This document shows, in pieces, positions 63,784-64,000 of a DNA stretch of 64,000 nt; positions within the stretch are counted from its first letter, which is position 1, and the number at the start of each line of letters is the position of its first letter. The notes under the pieces were generated by a model. That model did no database searches. It was given only the letters and a program-made list of their open reading frames with translations, and was not told the DNA's origin. This stretch comes from Bacteroidia bacterium (GTDB taxonomy: Bacteria > Bacteroidota > Bacteroidia > Bacteroidales > F082). The position numbers and the translations under genes were made by a program. The stretch is taken from contig JAJTAY010000033.1 in the NCBI GenBank assembly GCA_021287165.1, positions 150,287 to 214,286 on the forward strand. Direction: 5' to 3'.

Positions 63784-64000
63784 ATGAAAAACGTCCCCAT
63801 GGTTGACCTTGCCGGTCAATACCTTAAAATCAAGGCAGAAGTTGATACTGCCTTTCAGGAGATACTCACTACAACGGCCTTTATCAACGGTCCGGCAGTA
63901 AAGAAATTTCAAGCCAACCTGGAACAATACCTGGGCGTTAAGCACGTGATACCCTGCGCAAACGGTACCGATGCCCTGCAGGTGGCCATGATGGCCCTTG
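63784..64000 (+). CDS. DegT/DnrJ/EryC1/StrS aminotransferase, 5' end only
   Basis: The first 72 codons are in the window and run off its end. They open VPMVDLAGQYLKIKAEVD, then FINGPAVKKFQANLEQYLGV and HVIPCANGTDALQVAMMAL, the N-terminal pattern of PLP-dependent sugar aminotransferases that modify nucleotide sugars for O-antigen, capsule or glycoprotein. The PLP Lys lies beyond the window. Probably the first gene of a surface polysaccharide locus to the right. Confidence 0.9.
   Translation, partial: MKNVPMVDLAGQYLKIKAEVDTAFQEILTTTAFINGPAVKKFQANLEQYLGVKHVIPCANGTDALQVAMMAL

Overview
The window is 64 kb of chromosome from a member of the Bacteroidota (Bacteroidetes), probably an uncultured or environmental Bacteroidales/Cytophagales-like lineage. 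The evidence is: two very large exported proteins ending in an LruC module, a thioredoxin with a type IX secretion (T9SS) C-terminal sorting domain, a GldA-type ABC ATPase, a fused MurF-Alr, a DUF4296 lipoprotein, and repeated TAnnTTTG promoter boxes (the Bacteroidetes -7 element) just upstream of start codons with few Shine-Dalgarno sites. No rRNA, tRNA, CRISPR array, transposase or prophage was seen.

Layout. 1-10.3 kb (minus strand): surface/exported region with two giant repeat proteins sharing an LruC C-terminus, and two small exported proteins between them. 10.6-17.2 kb: TrkH potassium channel, isocitrate dehydrogenase, GldA ATPase, S-adenosylmethionine synthetase behind a probable SAM-II riboswitch, a YjbR protein and a membrane-anchored thioredoxin. 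17.4-21.5 kb: a convergent pair of carbohydrate enzymes, a GT4 glycosyltransferase and a GH130-type glycoside phosphorylase fused to an intact response-regulator receiver domain. 21.6-30.2 kb: PadR-PspC envelope stress pair, exported isochorismatase-like hydrolase, M48 protease, TPR histidine kinase, QueA-like enzyme, outer-membrane barrel. 30.3-36.2 kb: PssA, LptB, an AhpD-like protein, KdsD and RecQ (lipid/LPS biogenesis plus repair). 36.2-46 kb: small exported proteins, DeoC, a two-gene operon of tiny proteins (one a zinc ribbon), amylomaltase, MurF-Alr and PdxA. 46-53.2 kb: sdhCAB, two M24 aminopeptidases and an alpha/beta hydrolase. 53.2-54.3 kb: an A+T-rich HNH endonuclease gene bounded by inverted repeats, the only clear mobile insertion. 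54.3-64 kb: a PEP/pyruvate-binding protein with receiver-like domains, a NarL/LuxR regulator that has lost its phosphorylation site, NADP-glutamate dehydrogenase, a DUF4143 ATPase, an aspartase fused to a cyclic-nucleotide-binding-like domain, and the start of a DegT-family aminotransferase.

Theme. Most of the window is core metabolism and envelope biogenesis. The unusual part is the joining of signalling modules to metabolic enzymes: GH130-REC, receiver-like domains on an ATP-grasp PPDK-type protein, and a CRP-like domain on aspartase, together with an orphan histidine kinase and a degenerate LuxR regulator. This set, and the HNH cassette, are the best candidates for something not yet described.
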